From an uncultured Bacteroidia bacterium (GTDB taxonomy: Bacteria; Bacteroidota; Bacteroidia; Bacteroidales; UBA932), in NCBI GenBank assembly GCA_902790635.1, contig CADASN010000003.1:62001-126000 (forward strand): a DNA stretch of 64,000 bases, given 5' to 3'. Positions 16,885 through 25,009 of the stretch are shown piece after piece. A program made the position numbers and the translations under genes. The notes under the pieces are model-generated. The model worked only from the letters and a program-made list of their open reading frames with translations, did not search any database and was not told where the DNA came from. Within the stretch, counting starts at the first letter, position 1, and each line of letters begins with the position of its first letter.

Positions 16885-18171
16885 ATGAAAAAGATCATTA
16901 TTTGCCTTTCCGCGGTCATCCTGCTCATGCTGGGGATGGCTTCCTGTGTCACGGCGCCCCAGATTACCCTTTCCGGCACGGACCTCGTCGAGATCAATGC
17001 CGCCGGGACCGGTGCCAGCATTTCTTTTGTGGCGAACCGCGACTGGTCTGTGAACAGTTCGGATTCCTGGATCAGCGTTTCCCCTTCGTCCGGGACCGCT
17101 TCCGACCAGCCCGTGACGGTTACGATCCAGTGTGAGCCCAATACGACTTATGACACCCGCCGGGCGACGGTGACCATCGTCGCAGAAGATGTGCGGCAGA
17201 CCGTATCCGTCGTTCAGGCGGAGAACTATGGCATCATCCTGCTGCAGGACCATTTCGAGATCTCCTCCGTCGGGGGATCCTTCCAGGTTGAAGTCCAGGC
17301 AAACATCCCCTACGAGGTCGTCGTCGAGTCTTCGGCGCAGAAGTGGATCAAGCAACGGGATACGAAAGCATTGACGGCCCGTGTCCTGATCTTTGACGTC
17401 GCCGCCAACGACGTGGAGAAAGTCCGTGAAGGACATATCTCCTTCGTGCCGCAGGTGAAAACCAAGAGCACCAGTGCCACTGCTTCACCCGTCGTCACGG
17501 TGAAGCAGGGACCCAAGGCCCCTTCCTCGGCCATCGATCTCGGTGTGCGGGTCACGGGTTATCCCGGTGCCGTGTACAAACTCTATGTCGCCGAGTGCAA
17601 TATCGGCGCGGCCAAACCGGAGGACTACGGAAAGATGTTTGCCTGGGGCGAGACCGATACCAAGTCGAATTACTCCTGGCCTACGTACAAGTGGGCGAAC
17701 GGCGGTATGACCAAATTGACCAAGTATTGCCCGCGGGACAAGGCTTCCGACTGGGACGGTTCCGGCGGTCCGGACGGCAAGATTGTGCTCGACACCGCGG
17801 ATGACCCCGCACGTGCGCTGGGCGGCGGCTGGCATACGCCTACGAGCGTGGAGATGGAGGCGCTCCTCGCGCAGTGCTCCTGGACCTGGACGACCGTCGG
17901 CGGCAAGACGGGCTATCTGGTGAAGAGCCGCGAGGAAGGCAACAACAACAGCATCTTCCTTCCCGCTGCGGGTTACGGATATCTCACCATGCGGGAATCT
18001 GCCGGTACCCACGGGCGTTATTGGACTTCCGACCTCAGCACCGGCGAACCGTTCAACGCTGCTGCACTCACCTTCAGCTCGAGTGAGGCGAAAATGCTCA
18101 TGTACGAGCGCATGAACGGATTCCCCATCCGTCCGGTTTACGTAGAACCTGACCCTGACGTCATCAACTAA
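16885..18171 (+). CDS. BACON-domain surface lipoprotein with FISUMP-like C-terminus
   Basis: Lipoprotein of 428 residues (signal VILLMLGMASC). The first BACON domain spans about 25-115 (ISFVANRDWSVNSSDSWISV, then PSSGTASDQPVTVTI), a second, more divergent one about 116-220, and the C-terminal part (about 225-420) resembles the Fibrobacter major-paralogous (FISUMP) domain: YKLYVAECNIGA, FAWGETDTKSNYSWPTYKW, GGGWHTPTSVEME. Such proteins sit on the outer membrane and are thought to bind mucin or glycans, often next to polysaccharide-use genes; none are adjacent here. It is followed by a strong hairpin. Confidence 0.85.
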   Translation: MKKIIICLSAVILLMLGMASCVTAPQITLSGTDLVEINAAGTGASISFVANRDWSVNSSDSWISVSPSSGTASDQPVTVTIQCEPNTTYDTRRATVTIVAEDVRQTVSVVQAENYGIILLQDHFEISSVGGSFQVEVQANIPYEVVVESSAQKWIKQRDTKALTARVLIFDVAANDVEKVREGHISFVPQVKTKSTSATASPVVTVKQGPKAPSSAIDLGVRVTGYPGAVYKLYVAECNIGAAKPEDYGKMFAWGETDTKSNYSWPTYKWANGGMTKLTKYCPRDKASDWDGSGGPDGKIVLDTADDPARALGGGWHTPTSVEMEALLAQCSWTWTTVGGKTGYLVKSREEGNNNSIFLPAAGYGYLTMRESAGTHGRYWTSDLSTGEPFNAAALTFSSSEAKMLMYERMNGFPIRPVYVEPDPDVIN

Positions 18172-18181
18172 GGGTTGCGCG

Positions 18182-18233
18182 AAAAGGAATCCAGCCATGC
18201 GGTTTTTCAATGCCGCATGGCTGGATTCCTTTT
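18182..18233. terminator. Strong bidirectional terminator, REP-like stem
   Basis: A perfect 21-bp inverted repeat (18182-18202 with 18213-18233, 10-base loop) ends in T-runs on both strands and separates two convergent genes. The arms contain AATCCAGC and GCTGGATT, which resemble the arms of the REP-like hairpins near 21850 and 23860. Confidence 0.85.
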
Positions 18234-18250
18234 TTCTACGATCCGGAGAA

Positions 18251-19120
18251 TTACTCGGTCAGTTTCTTGAGCGCGAGTTCGACCAGTTCTGCCACGCGGG
18301 GCTTGTAGTCCGTGTTGGCATCCTTGAGGTAACGGTGCGCGATGGCGCAGCAGACCGTGCCGGCGTTGTGGCCGAGCTTGGCGGCCATACCGGCGAGGGC
18401 CGAGCCTTCCATCTCGAAGTTGGTGATCTTGTAACCCTTGAACTCGAAGGACTCAAAATCCTCGAGCATGTTGGGCATTGCCAGACCCTGGCGCACCACG
18501 CGGCCCTGCGGACCATAGAAACCGCAGGCGGAGATGGTCATGCCCTTGACGGTGCAGTCTTCGAACTTGCGGATCAGCTTGTCGCTGGCGCGCACGAAGT
18601 ACGGATCCGGCAGGTGCCGGTCCCAGTGCACATGCTCCTTGAAGGCCTCTTCGAAATCCAGGAGCGCGATGCTGTCCCGGTTCTCATACCAGTTGAGCAG
18701 GCCGTCGCAACCGACGGAGATGTGCGAGAAGATGAATGCACCCAGCGGAATCTCCGGCTGGATGGCGCCGCAGGTGCCGATGCGCAGGATATTCAGCGTA
18801 CGGTGCTCCGGCTTGACTTCGCGGGTCTCGAAATCGACGTTGGCAAGGGCATCCAGTTCGGTCATCACGATGTCGATGTTGTCCGTGCCGATGCCGGTGG
18901 ACAAGACCGTGAGCCGCTTGCCGCCGTACAGGCCCGTAGCCCAGAAGAATTCGCGGGAATTGCCCTCCGCTTCGATGGAGGAGAAATAGGATTTGACCAT
19001 GGCGACCCGGCCGGGATCGCCCACGAGGATCACGTTGTCCGCCAGCTGCTCCGGACGGATGTGCAGGTGAAACGCAGAACCATCGCCGTTGATGATCAGT
19101 TCAGATTCGGGGATTCTCAT
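18251..19120 (-). CDS. Nucleoside phosphorylase (uridine phosphorylase-like)
   Basis: Phosphorolytic cleavage of a nucleoside to base and pentose-1-phosphate for salvage. The 289 residues contain the family motifs VGDPGRV (phosphate-binding loop), IRIGTCGAIQPEIPLGAF, and NFEMEGSALAGMAAKLG, where the MEGS Glu binds the ribose. Similarity in layout to uridine phosphorylase is stronger than to purine nucleoside phosphorylases, but the specificity is not settled by sequence. It is third in an operon after the LytTR regulator and DUF4293 protein. Confidence 0.88.
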   Translation of the reverse strand: MRIPESELIINGDGSAFHLHIRPEQLADNVILVGDPGRVAMVKSYFSSIEAEGNSREFFWATGLYGGKRLTVLSTGIGTDNIDIVMTELDALANVDFETREVKPEHRTLNILRIGTCGAIQPEIPLGAFIFSHISVGCDGLLNWYENRDSIALLDFEEAFKEHVHWDRHLPDPYFVRASDKLIRKFEDCTVKGMTISACGFYGPQGRVVRQGLAMPNMLEDFESFEFKGYKITNFEMEGSALAGMAAKLGHNAGTVCCAIAHRYLKDANTDYKPRVAELVELALKKLTE

Positions 19121-19143
19121 AATGATGTGGTATTTACGGGTTA

Positions 19144-19551
19144 TTATTTCTTTCGGGGACGTTTGGCCGCACGGAGGCGGTCGGCGCTGCGCACCAGCAT
19201 CTCGTCCGCCAGGATGCTCCGGGCAGCCAGGAAATCCAGGATGGCGGCGACAATCGGGAAAACGGCCGTGATGTGGAAGACGGGCGTATTGTGCGTCGAG
19301 ATGAAGTCATAGACCAGCCAACCCTGGAAGGCGATCAGGATGATGGCGGAGAGGGTGGACGTGCGCATCTGGAAAATCCGGTGCTTCCAGGTCGTCAGGG
19401 CCATCACCTGCAGGAAGCCGGTGATGATCAGCAGGACCAGGTACGGCCAGTATTCAGTAAAGAAAATGCCTTCTGCCTTGGTGCAGAAGAAAAGGGCGGC
19501 GACGAGGCCTGTCGCCAGCAGAAGATACAGGGTTTGTATTCTTTGCCACAT
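19144..19551 (-). CDS. DUF4293 family membrane protein
   Basis: A 135-residue integral membrane protein of the DUF4293 family, known only in Bacteroidota. The start MWQRIQTLYLLLATGLVAAL is diagnostic, and four helices are predicted (about 5-22, 34-54, 63-83, 91-110), ending in a basic cytoplasmic tail (RLRAAKRPRKK). Function unknown. It begins 3 bases after the stop of the LytTR regulator gene, so it may be a partner of that membrane-bound regulator. Confidence 0.85.
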   Translation of the reverse strand: MWQRIQTLYLLLATGLVAALFFCTKAEGIFFTEYWPYLVLLIITGFLQVMALTTWKHRIFQMRTSTLSAIILIAFQGWLVYDFISTHNTPVFHITAVFPIVAAILDFLAARSILADEMLVRSADRLRAAKRPRKK

Positions 19552-19554
19552 AGT

Positions 19555-20436
19555 CTATCGGGAATTGAAACGGGCCAGCACGGCCTGTTCGTAGGTTTTC
19601 GAAATGGGGATCGAGTCGAGAGAATCAATGTCGAAATCGATCTTGTAGCCTTCTTTCTCGGACTTCAGGATCGAGACCTTGCGGATGTTGACGATGTATT
19701 TGCGGTGGCAGCGGACCAGTTCGCTGTCCGCGAAGCTGTCCTCCACCGTCTTGAGGCGGCAGCGCAGCATGTACTGCTTCATCTCGCCGGCGCTGTCCAT
19801 ATACCAGGCCTTGATATAATTGTCGTCCGATTCGATGAAATACAGGTTGTCCGAACTGATGGAGAACTTGAGCACGCCGTTGTTGTCGAACAGGGTGATG
19901 CGGTTGTCGTTGTACGGGACTGCGGGCGTGTCGCTGACCACGTTGCCGTAGTTCATCAGGCGGATCGTGTTGTCTTTGTCCTGCAGGGCGAAATGCAGCG
20001 ACAGGATGAAATAGGGGACGCACAGGCACACCGCGGAATAGACGACGGCGCCGAGGAAAACGGCTGCGCCGTCCCAGGCCTCCGGCGTGATGATGCCCAG
20101 CCTTACGCCCTCGTAGGTGAAGAATGTGTAGAGCAGGCTCACGAGCACGACCTCGGCGATCACCCAGAGGATAAAATGAAGCAGGGTGAAATGCTGCAAT
20201 CCCCGGCAGCGGGACAGCAGCATGCGGCTGACGATCACTACGGATGCCGCGACCAGGATGAAAATGATGGTGTAGAAGAACGCCTGGCTGGCGCCCAGTG
20301 CGAACCAGGCATTGTTCGAGAAAGGCACGCTCACCAGGATGAAAACCAGCGAGAACAGCGCCGTATAAACTACGGTCGTCCAGATCTGCCGGTTCTCCAG
20401 CAGGTAGCGGGGCAGCGGGTCGTTGAGCTTGAGCAT
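19555..20436 (-). CDS. Membrane-anchored LytTR-family transcription regulator
   Basis: A 293-residue protein with about five N-terminal membrane helices (about 20-180) joined directly to a C-terminal LytTR DNA-binding domain (about 200-290; LYFIESDDNYIKAWYMD, then SELVRCHRKYIVNIRKV). There is no receiver or kinase domain, so the membrane part probably senses the signal itself. The ATG at 20436 is chosen because a TATATTTG box lies at 20468 to 20461, making upstream in-frame starts too close to or inside the promoter. It heads an operon with DUF4293 and the nucleoside phosphorylase. Confidence 0.85.
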   Translation of the reverse strand: MLKLNDPLPRYLLENRQIWTTVVYTALFSLVFILVSVPFSNNAWFALGASQAFFYTIIFILVAASVVIVSRMLLSRCRGLQHFTLLHFILWVIAEVVLVSLLYTFFTYEGVRLGIITPEAWDGAAVFLGAVVYSAVCLCVPYFILSLHFALQDKDNTIRLMNYGNVVSDTPAVPYNDNRITLFDNNGVLKFSISSDNLYFIESDDNYIKAWYMDSAGEMKQYMLRCRLKTVEDSFADSELVRCHRKYIVNIRKVSILKSEKEGYKIDFDIDSLDSIPISKTYEQAVLARFNSR

Positions 20437-20460
20437 CCTGACATCTATTGGGTCGAACCA

Positions 20461-20488
20461 CAAATATAAGAAATATTTACTACCTTTG
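20461..20488. promoter_or_regulatory. Divergent promoters of lytTR operon and fabF
   Basis: Minus-strand TATATTTG (20468 to 20461) serves the LytTR gene; plus-strand TACCTTTG (20481-20488) serves fabF. Both are perfect -7 boxes. Confidence 0.6.
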
Positions 20489-20500
20489 CGCCGTTAAAAA

Positions 20501-21754
20501 ATGAAACTTATGGATAGAAGAGTGGTTGTGACCGGGCTGGGGGTCCTCTCCTGCATCGGCAACGACGTCAAGACTTTCTGGGACAACCTGAAGAACGGCG
20601 TCTGCGGAATCGACTATATCACCGAATACCCGACTGACAATCTCGCCGTCAAGATCGGCGGCATGATCCGGAATTTCAATCCCGAGGAATACGGGATGGA
20701 CAAACCTTTCATCCGCAAGCAGGATCCTTTTACCATCTTCGCGATGGCTTCCGCCTACCAGGCGATGCAGGATTCCGGGCTTGTGTCCGGGGAGAATATC
20801 GACCCGGCGCGGTTGGCCACTTATGTCGGCTCCGGCATCGGCGGTTTCCAGACCATCCAGCGGGAGCTGGAGAAATTCTTCGAAGATCCCTCCGGACAGT
20901 GGATTTCCCCCAACTTTGTCCCGACGATGATCAGTGACATGGCCGGCGGCCAGATTGCCATTAAATACGGCGCGCAAGGCTCCTGCATCGATATCGTCAC
21001 GGCCTGCGCCACCTCGACCCACTCCATCGGCGAAGCCTTCCGCGCCATCCGCCACGGCTACACCGATGCGGTCATTGCCGGAGGCACCGACCACTGCACC
21101 ATCCCGATCGGCATCGCCGGCTTTGCCAATGCCAAGGCCCTGACCCGGGCGGAGGATCCGCAATATGCCTCCCTGCCGTTCAACGCCAACCGCAGCGGCT
21201 TCGTCATGGCAGACGGCTCCGCCATCCTGATCCTGGAAGAAATGGAGCACGCCAAGGCCCGCGGCGCACACATCTATGCCGAAGTGACGGGTTATGGCAG
21301 CACCTGCGACGCCTATCACGCCACGGCACCGCGTCCGGACGCCGTCACCCAGGCCGAGTGCATCCGGATTGCCTTGGAGCAGTCCGGCTTCGACCCGGCC
21401 AAGGACAATATCTATATCAATGCGCACGGCACGGGGACCGTCCTCAACGACATCGCCGAGACCAAGGCCTACAAGGTCGCTTTCGGGGATTTCGCCTACA
21501 AGTGCCACATCAGCAGCACCAAGTCGATGCACGGCCACATGTTCGGCGCGACCGGCGCCGTCGAAGCCGTTGCGACCGTCCTGGCGCTGCAGGAAGGCAT
21601 CATCCCTCCGACCGTCCATCTGGATGCTCCGGATCCGGAGTGCGACCTGGATTATACGCCCAACGTCGCCGTCAAGGCCGATCTGACGCTTGGCCTGTCC
21701 GATTCCTTCGGGTTCGGAGGCCATAACGCCTGTTTAGCCTTCAGGAAAGTCTAA
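20501..21754 (+). CDS. fabF: 3-oxoacyl-[acyl-carrier-protein] synthase II
   Basis: Condensing enzyme of fatty-acid elongation, joining malonyl-ACP to an acyl chain. The 417 residues have the thiolase-fold active site: Cys169 in TACATSTHS, His309 in NAHGTGT, Lys341 and His346 in KSMHGHMFGATG, and GFGGHNA near the end. The C-terminal glycine loop is intact, so it should be active rather than a chain-length factor. Two in-frame ATGs (20501 and 20510) follow the -7 box; the second leaves a longer leader. It is alone, with no acpP beside it. Confidence 0.94.
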   Translation: MKLMDRRVVVTGLGVLSCIGNDVKTFWDNLKNGVCGIDYITEYPTDNLAVKIGGMIRNFNPEEYGMDKPFIRKQDPFTIFAMASAYQAMQDSGLVSGENIDPARLATYVGSGIGGFQTIQRELEKFFEDPSGQWISPNFVPTMISDMAGGQIAIKYGAQGSCIDIVTACATSTHSIGEAFRAIRHGYTDAVIAGGTDHCTIPIGIAGFANAKALTRAEDPQYASLPFNANRSGFVMADGSAILILEEMEHAKARGAHIYAEVTGYGSTCDAYHATAPRPDAVTQAECIRIALEQSGFDPAKDNIYINAHGTGTVLNDIAETKAYKVAFGDFAYKCHISSTKSMHGHMFGATGAVEAVATVLALQEGIIPPTVHLDAPDPECDLDYTPNVAVKADLTLGLSDSFGFGGHNACLAFRKV

Positions 21755-21755
21755 A

Positions 21756-21800
21756 CAGGCGTTGCGCCTGCGGCCTATTACTGGGGGGCGTTCCCCCCAG
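21756..21800 (+). terminator. Two GC hairpins after fabF
   Basis: CAGGCG-TTG-CGCCTG (21756-21770) is followed by an 8-bp perfect hairpin CTGGGGGG-CGTT-CCCCCCAG (21781-21800). Neither has a T-run. They may terminate fabF transcription or belong to the repeat island that starts here. Confidence 0.5.
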
Positions 21801-21840
21801 ACCCCCTGCGTCGCAAGCTCCGATTCCGCCTTCCGCCTTT

Positions 21841-21980
21841 GGGAAAAGAGAAATCCAGCAAATCGGCTTTTTAAGGCCGTGCTGCTGGATTTCTCTTGCC
21901 TGAAACCGTCTTCAGAGGCCCTATGCCCCGGGAGAAGTGCAATTAGAATGCGTGAAGCACTGTTTATCTGGATTTCTCCG
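21841..21980. repeat. REP-like repeat unit, copy A
   Basis: The first 75 bases (21841-21915) are almost identical to 23848-23921 in the same orientation, with one indel and a few substitutions. The unit holds a 15-bp hairpin (21846-21860 with 21883-21897, arms AAGAGAAATCCAGCA and its complement) and a second, weaker pair (GGAGAA at 21931 with TTCTCC at 21974). Both right arms carry the core GGATTTCTC. Confidence 0.85.
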
Positions 21981-22017
21981 ACCTTTTCCCAGATGCGAAT
22001 ACGTGCAAAAGAAGTAT

Positions 22018-22025
22018 TATCTTTG
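22018..22025 (+). promoter_or_regulatory. -7 box directly before the esterase gene
   Basis: TATCTTTG ends only 5 bases before the ATG at 22031, which predicts a transcript with almost no 5' leader. Confidence 0.55.
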
Positions 22026-22030
22026 CCATA

Positions 22031-22831
22031 ATGAAACAAATCTTGCTGTTTGTCGCCGCGTGGGTCTGCCTCTGTGCATGCAGCCCCCGGTACGATGTCT
22101 ATCTGCTGATCGGCCAGTCCAATATGGCCGGGCGCGGCATCTTTGAGCCGTCAGATACGCTTTCTGCGCTTGATGGAGTCTATCTTTTGAATGAGGAGGG
22201 ACAGCCTGTCCCTGCCCTGGAACCCTTGAACCAGTACAGTACCATCCGGAAAGCCATGCACCTTCAGGGGATGAGCCTGGCGCACAGCTTTGCCGAGACG
22301 GTGCATGCGCGTACCGGACGTCGCGTACTGCTGGTAGTCAATGCCCGTGGCGGGTCAGCACTGGAACAGTGGCTGCCCGATGCGACCTGCGGCCATTATG
22401 CCGACTCGCGGAGTGAAGATGCACAGAACCGGGGACGGGAGATGCCGCAATTCTACAACGAGGCAGTCCGGCGTGCCCGCCAGGCGATGCGGTACGGTCC
22501 GCTCAAGGCAATCCTCTGGCATCAGGGGGAAAGCAATTCTGATCCTGAAAAAGCAGCCGTCTACTTGCAGCAGCTTGCCGGTTTTGTCTCTGCTTTACGA
22601 ACGGATCTGGGTGTCGGAGAGGAGATTCCCTTCATTGCCGGACAGATCCAGCCCCGGCATCCCAATGCTTCTTTCTTCAACCGTGAAATCATCCGGGTGG
22701 GTGAGGTGATCCCTCATGCCTTCTGCGTGAGTTCCGAGAATCTGGAAACGAATCCGGACAACCTGCATTTCACCCGGGATGCCCAGTTGGAACTGGGCCG
22801 CCGCTACGCCTCCGTGCTTCTCGGAGACTAG
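22031..22831 (+). CDS. Sialate O-acetylesterase-type (SASA/CE6-like) lipoprotein
   Basis: SGNH-fold carbohydrate esterase of 266 residues with a lipoprotein signal (lipobox LCAC). GQSNMAGRG holds the nucleophile Ser30, ILWHQGESN is the family block with the oxyanion residues, and DNLHFTRDAQLELG near the C-terminus supplies the catalytic His. It would remove O-acetyl groups from sialic acid or other glycans at the cell surface. It lies inside the repeat island, between REP copy A and the transposase gene, with no sugar-use genes nearby, so it may be a passenger acquired with the island. Confidence 0.88.
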   Translation: MKQILLFVAAWVCLCACSPRYDVYLLIGQSNMAGRGIFEPSDTLSALDGVYLLNEEGQPVPALEPLNQYSTIRKAMHLQGMSLAHSFAETVHARTGRRVLLVVNARGGSALEQWLPDATCGHYADSRSEDAQNRGREMPQFYNEAVRRARQAMRYGPLKAILWHQGESNSDPEKAAVYLQQLAGFVSALRTDLGVGEEIPFIAGQIQPRHPNASFFNREIIRVGEVIPHAFCVSSENLETNPDNLHFTRDAQLELGRRYASVLLGD

Positions 22832-22856
22832 TGCTTCCTGCCCGGATGATTCCGAA

Positions 22857-23789
22857 TCAAAGCTTATCATAAAAATACAGACAGCGATTGATCTGCTTTT
22901 TGGATACTTTACGGTCTGCATTGAGTTCCCGTGCAATGAGGTCTTTTTGAGACTCGGGCAATTGGTAAACGGAGGCCTTCTTGTATTTCGGAAGGAACTC
23001 GTTGTCGATTATGGCGCACACGTCCAGGTCAGAGTAACGTCCGTTCTGGGTGTTTCTCCCGCTCTCGTTGACCAACATCCTGGCAACATCTTCCGCGCCG
23101 GACATGGGTTCCATCGTGCCCAACGTGATCCTTTCTGCTGCGCTCTGGTCTTCGTCCTGGATCATCAGCCAGTCTTCCTTGCTCAGACGGTTCATGTCGT
23201 AAAGGAAATTGCGCGGCGTGACAAAAAAAACTTCTGCCTGACGAATCTGCTCCACGGATCCGCGCGTGAAAATGCCGCTGGCATTCATCTGATAGCAGTC
23301 CGGAAACTCGGCCCGGCGCGGTAAAAACGATTGGATCAGGGACCTGTTGCTAATTAGACTGCCCGGTTCAGGTCTGCAGAAATCCTTGGAAAACAGTTCG
23401 TGAATCGTGCTGTGGACGGTTCCGAAAGGAGTCGCAGCCTGTCCGTGATGAAGTGGATTCCGGAGAATGTACGAAAGGGCAATCTCCATGTGACGGAAAC
23501 CATCCAGGCGCAATGCGAAATATCCAGGATCACCCAGAGGCCCCGTGCGCGAATATTTCCTGTTGAAATATCGGGTATATGCACAACGGGACGAACGCAC
23601 CCAGGCGCCGGGCGTCTCGCAAAAGACAGCCGCGTGCTGATGGGTGGACATGGTAGTATCGACAAGGATGTCGGTTCCGGTGCTGAATGCTGCCAGGGCC
23701 ATGCAATTGAACAAAATCCCGAGGTCTTCCTCCTGGCGGAAAGGAGCCTCCCGATGGGAGGTAAAACAAATGTGATAGAAGTTTTTCAT
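22857..23789 (-). CDS. REP-associated tyrosine transposase (Y1/HUH, RAYT)
   Basis: A 310-residue protein whose N-terminal half is a Y1 transposase domain of the IS200/IS605 superfamily, RAYT branch. The start NFYHICFTSHREAPFRQEED, the HUH metal motif STHQHAAVF (His50, His52), a Tyr-rich stretch YTRYFNRKYSRTGPLGDPGY, and YILRNPLHHG with the candidate nucleophile Tyr107 all match. Such enzymes nick and join single-stranded DNA at REP hairpins. The C-terminal half has no recognised domain. The ATG at 23789 is preferred to a start at 23828, which lies within the upstream hairpin. REP-like repeats flank the gene and its neighbour. Confidence 0.82.
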   Translation of the reverse strand: MKNFYHICFTSHREAPFRQEEDLGILFNCMALAAFSTGTDILVDTTMSTHQHAAVFCETPGAWVRSSRCAYTRYFNRKYSRTGPLGDPGYFALRLDGFRHMEIALSYILRNPLHHGQAATPFGTVHSTIHELFSKDFCRPEPGSLISNRSLIQSFLPRRAEFPDCYQMNASGIFTRGSVEQIRQAEVFFVTPRNFLYDMNRLSKEDWLMIQDEDQSAAERITLGTMEPMSGAEDVARMLVNESGRNTQNGRYSDLDVCAIIDNEFLPKYKKASVYQLPESQKDLIARELNADRKVSKKQINRCLYFYDKL

Positions 23790-23812
23790 GTTTATCGATT
23801 TGGTCACAAGAT

Positions 23813-23847
23813 AGGGAGAAATCGGCACTGTCGCAAGATTTCTCCCT
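23813..23847. repeat. REP-like hairpin at the transposase promoter
   Basis: Perfect 11-bp stem (23813-23823 with 23837-23847) with a 13-base loop, just upstream of the transposase start. Its arm GATTTCTCCC matches the core of the other units. A weak -7-like TATCTTGT on the minus strand (23813 to 23806) abuts it, so the hairpin could influence expression. Confidence 0.75.
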
Positions 23848-23992
23848 GGGAAAAAAGAAATCCAGCAAATCGGCTTTTAAGGCCGTGCTGCTGGATTTCT
23901 CTTGCCTGAACCGGTCTTCAGCGGTAGTTTTTTCCGGGAGAAGTGCAATTTGACTAGCGCAAAGGACTGGTTTTGTGGATTTCTCCCGGAAA
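23848..23992. repeat. REP-like repeat unit, copy B
   Basis: Direct repeat of copy A. Hairpin one pairs 23856-23867 with 23889-23900 (12 bp). Hairpin two pairs 23931-23942 with 23981-23992, a perfect 12-bp stem around TTTCCGGGAGAA with a 38-base loop. Together they make a paired, BIME-like unit. The rest of the gap to 24049 shows no gene. Confidence 0.85.
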
Positions 23993-24049
23993 CAGGGGAG
24001 ACGTGCCTGGTAAACAAAGCGGACGTGCCTGTGGAGGGGGCTGCCTGAC

Positions 24050-25009
24050 TTACTTATACAGATCCCGGGCGGTGGCTTTGGCCCAGTCGGGCGTGGGGAT
24101 GCTCGTGTCCAGGACGAGTGCGTCGAGCGGCCGGTGGATGCCCCGGATTACGTTCATTTCGAGGAAGCGCAGCTCCTCGGGGAGATTGTGCGGCATGGTG
24201 GCGGCAATCTCGTGGCCGGCGTCGCGGAAGCGGTAGATCTGGAAGTTGGCGTCGATGTCCTTGAACTTTTTCGCCAGGCCGTCACCGCCGGCGAACTGCT
24301 TGCCCGGCAGGGAGATCTGTCCGTAAGGGACAATGCGGTCGGCAGTGCCGTGGAACAGCAGGACCGGGCAGGGCTTCTGCGGGAAGCGGATGGCTCCTTC
24401 CGTGGAGAAGATCGCGCCGGAGAAGGCCATGATGCCGGCGAAATTGAACCAATCCGGCAGGACCCTGGCGGGCTCCATCCCGTTGCAGATCTCCCATTCG
24501 GCCTGGAGGGCCGTCATCGCACCGGCGGAAGAGCCACTGACCACGATGCGGTCGATGTCGATGGCCAGGGCTTCTGCGTGGTCAATCAGGTAGTTCGTCG
24601 CACTGAGCAGGTCGTCGACCGCCATCTGGATGGCATTCCGCAGCATGGGGAGCCCGGACAGGCCGGACACCCGTACCCCCTTCATTCCCAGTCGGTAATC
24701 AATGGCTACGACGTGGTAGCCTTCATCGGCGAGCCGGCGGTACCAGACGCGGTCTGCCGGCTGATTCCTGCTGCCCATGGCGAAGGCTCCGCCGAAAATG
24801 TGGATGACGACCGGCTTGCGCAGCGAGTCGGCACAAGGGCCGCTGCCCGGCGCCGCGGCATAGTAGTCCAGCCACAGGTCGCAGGTGTCGCGGTGCGCGA
24901 AGCAGAGGGTCTTGTCCGGGGTCGGTGCGGTTTTCGGAGCCGTCTGGGCCCGGAGTGCGGAAAGCGGCAGCAGGAGTGCTAGCAGGAGGGGGATCAGCAA
25001 TCGTTTCAT
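24050..25009 (-). CDS. Exported alpha/beta hydrolase (esterase/lipase-like)
   Basis: Secreted or periplasmic hydrolase of 319 residues with a signal peptide ending LSALRAQ. HIFGGAFAMGSR is the oxyanion-hole motif (HGGxF type), VSGSSAGAMTALQAEW contains the nucleophile elbow GSSAG, LFHGTADRIVPY supplies the Asp, and FRDAGHEIAA supplies the His. The family includes acetyl-xylan and feruloyl esterases and carboxylesterases; the exact substrate is unknown. It follows the Clp-N gene with a one-base overlap (TGATG), implying co-translation. Confidence 0.85.
   Translation of the reverse strand: MKRLLIPLLLALLLPLSALRAQTAPKTAPTPDKTLCFAHRDTCDLWLDYYAAAPGSGPCADSLRKPVVIHIFGGAFAMGSRNQPADRVWYRRLADEGYHVVAIDYRLGMKGVRVSGLSGLPMLRNAIQMAVDDLLSATNYLIDHAEALAIDIDRIVVSGSSAGAMTALQAEWEICNGMEPARVLPDWFNFAGIMAFSGAIFSTEGAIRFPQKPCPVLLFHGTADRIVPYGQISLPGKQFAGGDGLAKKFKDIDANFQIYRFRDAGHEIAATMPHNLPEELRFLEMNVIRGIHRPLDALVLDTSIPTPDWAKATARDLYK

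Noticed and set aside
22857..23789. Possible IS200/IS605 element with TnpB and guide RNA
   Set aside because: No TnpB-like gene is present, and the transposase's extended C-terminus and flanking hairpins fit the RAYT branch.
21841..23992. Reading the two direct repeats as a CRISPR array or as insertion-sequence terminal inverted repeats
   Set aside because: There are only two copies about 2 kb apart, in direct orientation and internally palindromic, with no cas genes or spacers, so REP-like units explain them better.
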